A stretch of DNA of 64,000 nt, from positions 62,001 through 126,000 of the forward strand of contig NZ_VTUZ01000030.1 in assembly GCF_008369935.1 (NCBI RefSeq), given 5' to 3'. Position 1 is the stretch's first letter. Each line of letters starts with the position of its first letter. Source of the stretch: Paraburkholderia panacisoli (lineage in GTDB: Bacteria > Pseudomonadota > Gammaproteobacteria > Burkholderiales > Burkholderiaceae). This document shows, piece by piece, positions 62,740 through 64,000 of this stretch. A program made the position numbers and the translations under genes. The notes beneath the pieces are model-generated. The model worked only from the letters and a program-made list of their open reading frames with translations. It was not told where the DNA came from and did no database searches.

Positions 62740-63499
62740 GATGACTAGGACAGCTGTGGCTTCACGAAGATCAGGATGAAATAGTTGGGGATGACGAAGT
62801 CATTGAACTGAAGGAAAACTCGAACCGGAAAAGTAGTGTGAGCTATCTGAACATCCCCTGCCAGAGATTGGCGTGGACAGAAATCACTGGCCAAGTTTCG
62901 GTGGACCATGGTGCACAAACGTGACCATAGCTCACTTTGTGGCGAAGCAGTGGTTAGTGGCTCACGACGCCTACAGCACGGCGGCTAATTCGTCGAGACA
63001 TTCACGATATCCACATGGTGGCCGTCGTCCCTGATCGTTGTCCTGAGTAACCTGCGGACCGACAGATATGAGCTTATTTTGAAGGACCCGAGTCCACGCT
63101 GAAAATGCTCTACGGGGTGTCCGGCAGAGGCGGGCAAGCTGGCGCTGCCAGTGGACAGGTTTGACAGGAGACCTCGCCGCAGTGAGTGCCATTGGTGATT
63201 TAGCCGAAGTTGTATCCGGGCAAACTGGACAACCGGAACCCTGTCTGCGGCATCACTGTGGACACGCGCTACCAGAAGCGCTTCTCCCAGCAATTTGTGT
63301 GGCCAGATCGACGGATAAGATATGCCTAGTGCGCTGAACGAGAAATTCACCAGAACAACTACGAGGGTAGCCGCCGCTGCTCGATTGATTCCCTTCGGCA
63401 TTGATGACACGAAACGGCAAACGCTGTAGCCGAAGCCGCGACCTGTTGAGTACAACGAGGCGCGGCTGACGAACGGGACTTACGTTGAAGGAGAAGCGG
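62740..63499. other. Gene-poor stretch before the right-edge genes
   Basis: No frame on either strand is supported by family resemblance. The sequence just before 63500 contains AAGGAG, the ribosome binding site of the next gene. A lost operator-controlled gene may once have started near 62740. Confidence 0.4.
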
Positions 63500-63745
63500 A
63501 TGAACGCGGAAAGGTCCTTGCGCTTTCTGGTGGAAAAATGGCTGACCCAAAATTTTGCTGCGCCGGTTCGCGTAATCAGATTCAGTCGCACGCTCCATAG
63601 TCGGACGCGTTATGTATGCGTTGAGGCGGAGCGGCCGGAGGGCTCGGTTGCCCTCTATTTCTTTCGGCACGATGATGGTGCGTGGCGCGTGTTCCCACCT
63701 GAGGCCGTGCGTCTAACAATACATGCTTACGCAAGTGTCGAGTAA
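63500..63745 (+). CDS. Small protein of unknown function
   Basis: An 81-aa protein starting MNAERSLRFLVEKWL, with AAGGAG ten bases before the ATG. The sequence is composed like a real protein, with alternating strands (VRVIRFSRTLHSRTRYVCVEAE, GSVALYFFRHDDGAWRVFP) that suggest a small beta-rich fold. I do not recognise the family. A second small gene follows on the same strand after 50 bases, so they may be cotranscribed. Confidence 0.65.
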   Translation: MNAERSLRFLVEKWLTQNFAAPVRVIRFSRTLHSRTRYVCVEAERPEGSVALYFFRHDDGAWRVFPPEAVRLTIHAYASVE

Positions 63746-63795
63746 TCGGGGATATCGGCCGCAGCGAACACACCTACTGACCCACCAGGATCACT

Positions 63796-64000
63796 ATGAT
63801 GGACAAGTCACAATTCATAACGCTCGAGACCTTATGGAAATTAGAAACGTGGGCGTGCGCCTGGTTCGACGAAGCGCTTGAAGCGAAATTTATCAGCACT
63901 TCCTACTCTCCGGACGCCGCTACCCTGGATCTTCTACGAGGCTACTTCAGAGCCGGTCTGTCGCCCGCCGAAGCCGCTCATGCATGCTTTGGCGGCAGAC
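63796..64000 (+). CDS. Unknown protein, 5' part at window edge
   Basis: An open frame begins MMDKSQFITLETLWKLETWA with AGGA six bases before the first ATG and runs off the window after 68 codons. It is mostly helical (WFDEALEAKFI, AGLSPAEAAHACFGG). No family is recognised. Codon use is coding-like and the spacing to the previous small gene is 50 bases. Confidence 0.6.
   Translation, partial: MMDKSQFITLETLWKLETWACAWFDEALEAKFISTSYSPDAATLDLLRGYFRAGLSPAEAAHACFGGR

Noticed and set aside
1..64000. CRISPR arrays, rRNA and tRNA genes
   Set aside because: I saw no regularly spaced repeats and no tRNA- or rRNA-like conserved sequence while reading the window. Absence was not tested with a covariance search.

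Overview
The window looks like an accessory, heavily rearranged region of a beta-proteobacterial genome, most likely Burkholderiaceae (Paraburkholderia/Caballeronia type). The reasons are the GC-rich coding style, an OmpC-like porin remnant of the Burkholderia kind, a 418-aa isocitrate dehydrogenase, abundant LysR/AraC/GntR regulators beside small catabolic modules, and IS3, IS5, IS66, IS256 and IS607 elements. There are no tRNA, rRNA or CRISPR arrays. A large share of the genes are broken, many by a single lesion, which suggests recent decay of a catabolic island or plasmid-like segment.

Layout. 0-7.5 kb: a SnoaL-like gene cut by an IS3 element, an MFS exporter, an aldo/keto reductase, then debris (IS5 remnant, an unidentified broken gene, an orphan chemoreceptor signalling domain, a porin pseudogene). 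7.8-12.6 kb: a minus-strand alcohol -> aldehyde -> acid -> CoA-ester series (GMC oxidoreductase, aldehyde dehydrogenase, family III CoA-transferase with one in-frame stop), with a perfect 15-bp inverted repeat before the CoA-transferase. 13.7-15.7 kb: a decayed IS607-type tnpB and a LysR regulator. 16-20.8 kb: a fused EgtB-EgtD ergothioneine enzyme preceded by an intrinsic terminator, isocitrate dehydrogenase, and a ChaC-like gamma-glutamylcyclotransferase. 21.3-24.5 kb: a large PAS-GGDEF-EAL protein. 24.5-30.3 kb: broken acyl-CoA ligase and flavin monooxygenase genes, an alpha/beta hydrolase with Asp at the nucleophile position, and LysR and TetR regulators.

30.4-32.7 kb: a complete IS607-family element (serine recombinase TnpA plus TnpB nuclease). 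33.2-37.9 kb: a beta-oxidation group (acyl-CoA dehydrogenase overlapping ETF-ubiquinone oxidoreductase, an internally deleted thiolase, 3-hydroxyacyl-CoA dehydrogenase). 38.2-41.4 kb: a recombinase-in-trio (RIT) element of three overlapping tyrosine recombinases abutting an IS256 remnant. 42-43.8 kb: an EAL-GGDEF gene broken by two 2-bp expansions. 44.06-50.68 kb: a 6.6-kb IS66 element bounded by a perfect 8-bp target duplication; it carries a J-domain protein as passenger, and its tnpC is split by a nested large-serine-recombinase element.

50.7-54 kb: a haloalkane dehalogenase whose key residues match LinB positions with a constant offset, with an alpha/beta hydrolase remnant downstream and a frameshifted LysR gene upstream. 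55-61.9 kb: AraC and GntR regulators and a divergent catabolic cluster (MaoC-type hydratase plus CitE-like lyase on one strand, acyl-CoA dehydrogenase plus CaiB CoA-transferase on the other). By family this fits C5 dicarboxylate use (itaconate, mesaconate or methylsuccinate type). A palindromic operator-like motif (A-x-TATGT-CCGT-ACATACT) lies in the divergent promoter and recurs in pairs near 62.6-62.7 kb and 29 kb, suggesting a regulon. The right edge holds two unassigned small genes.
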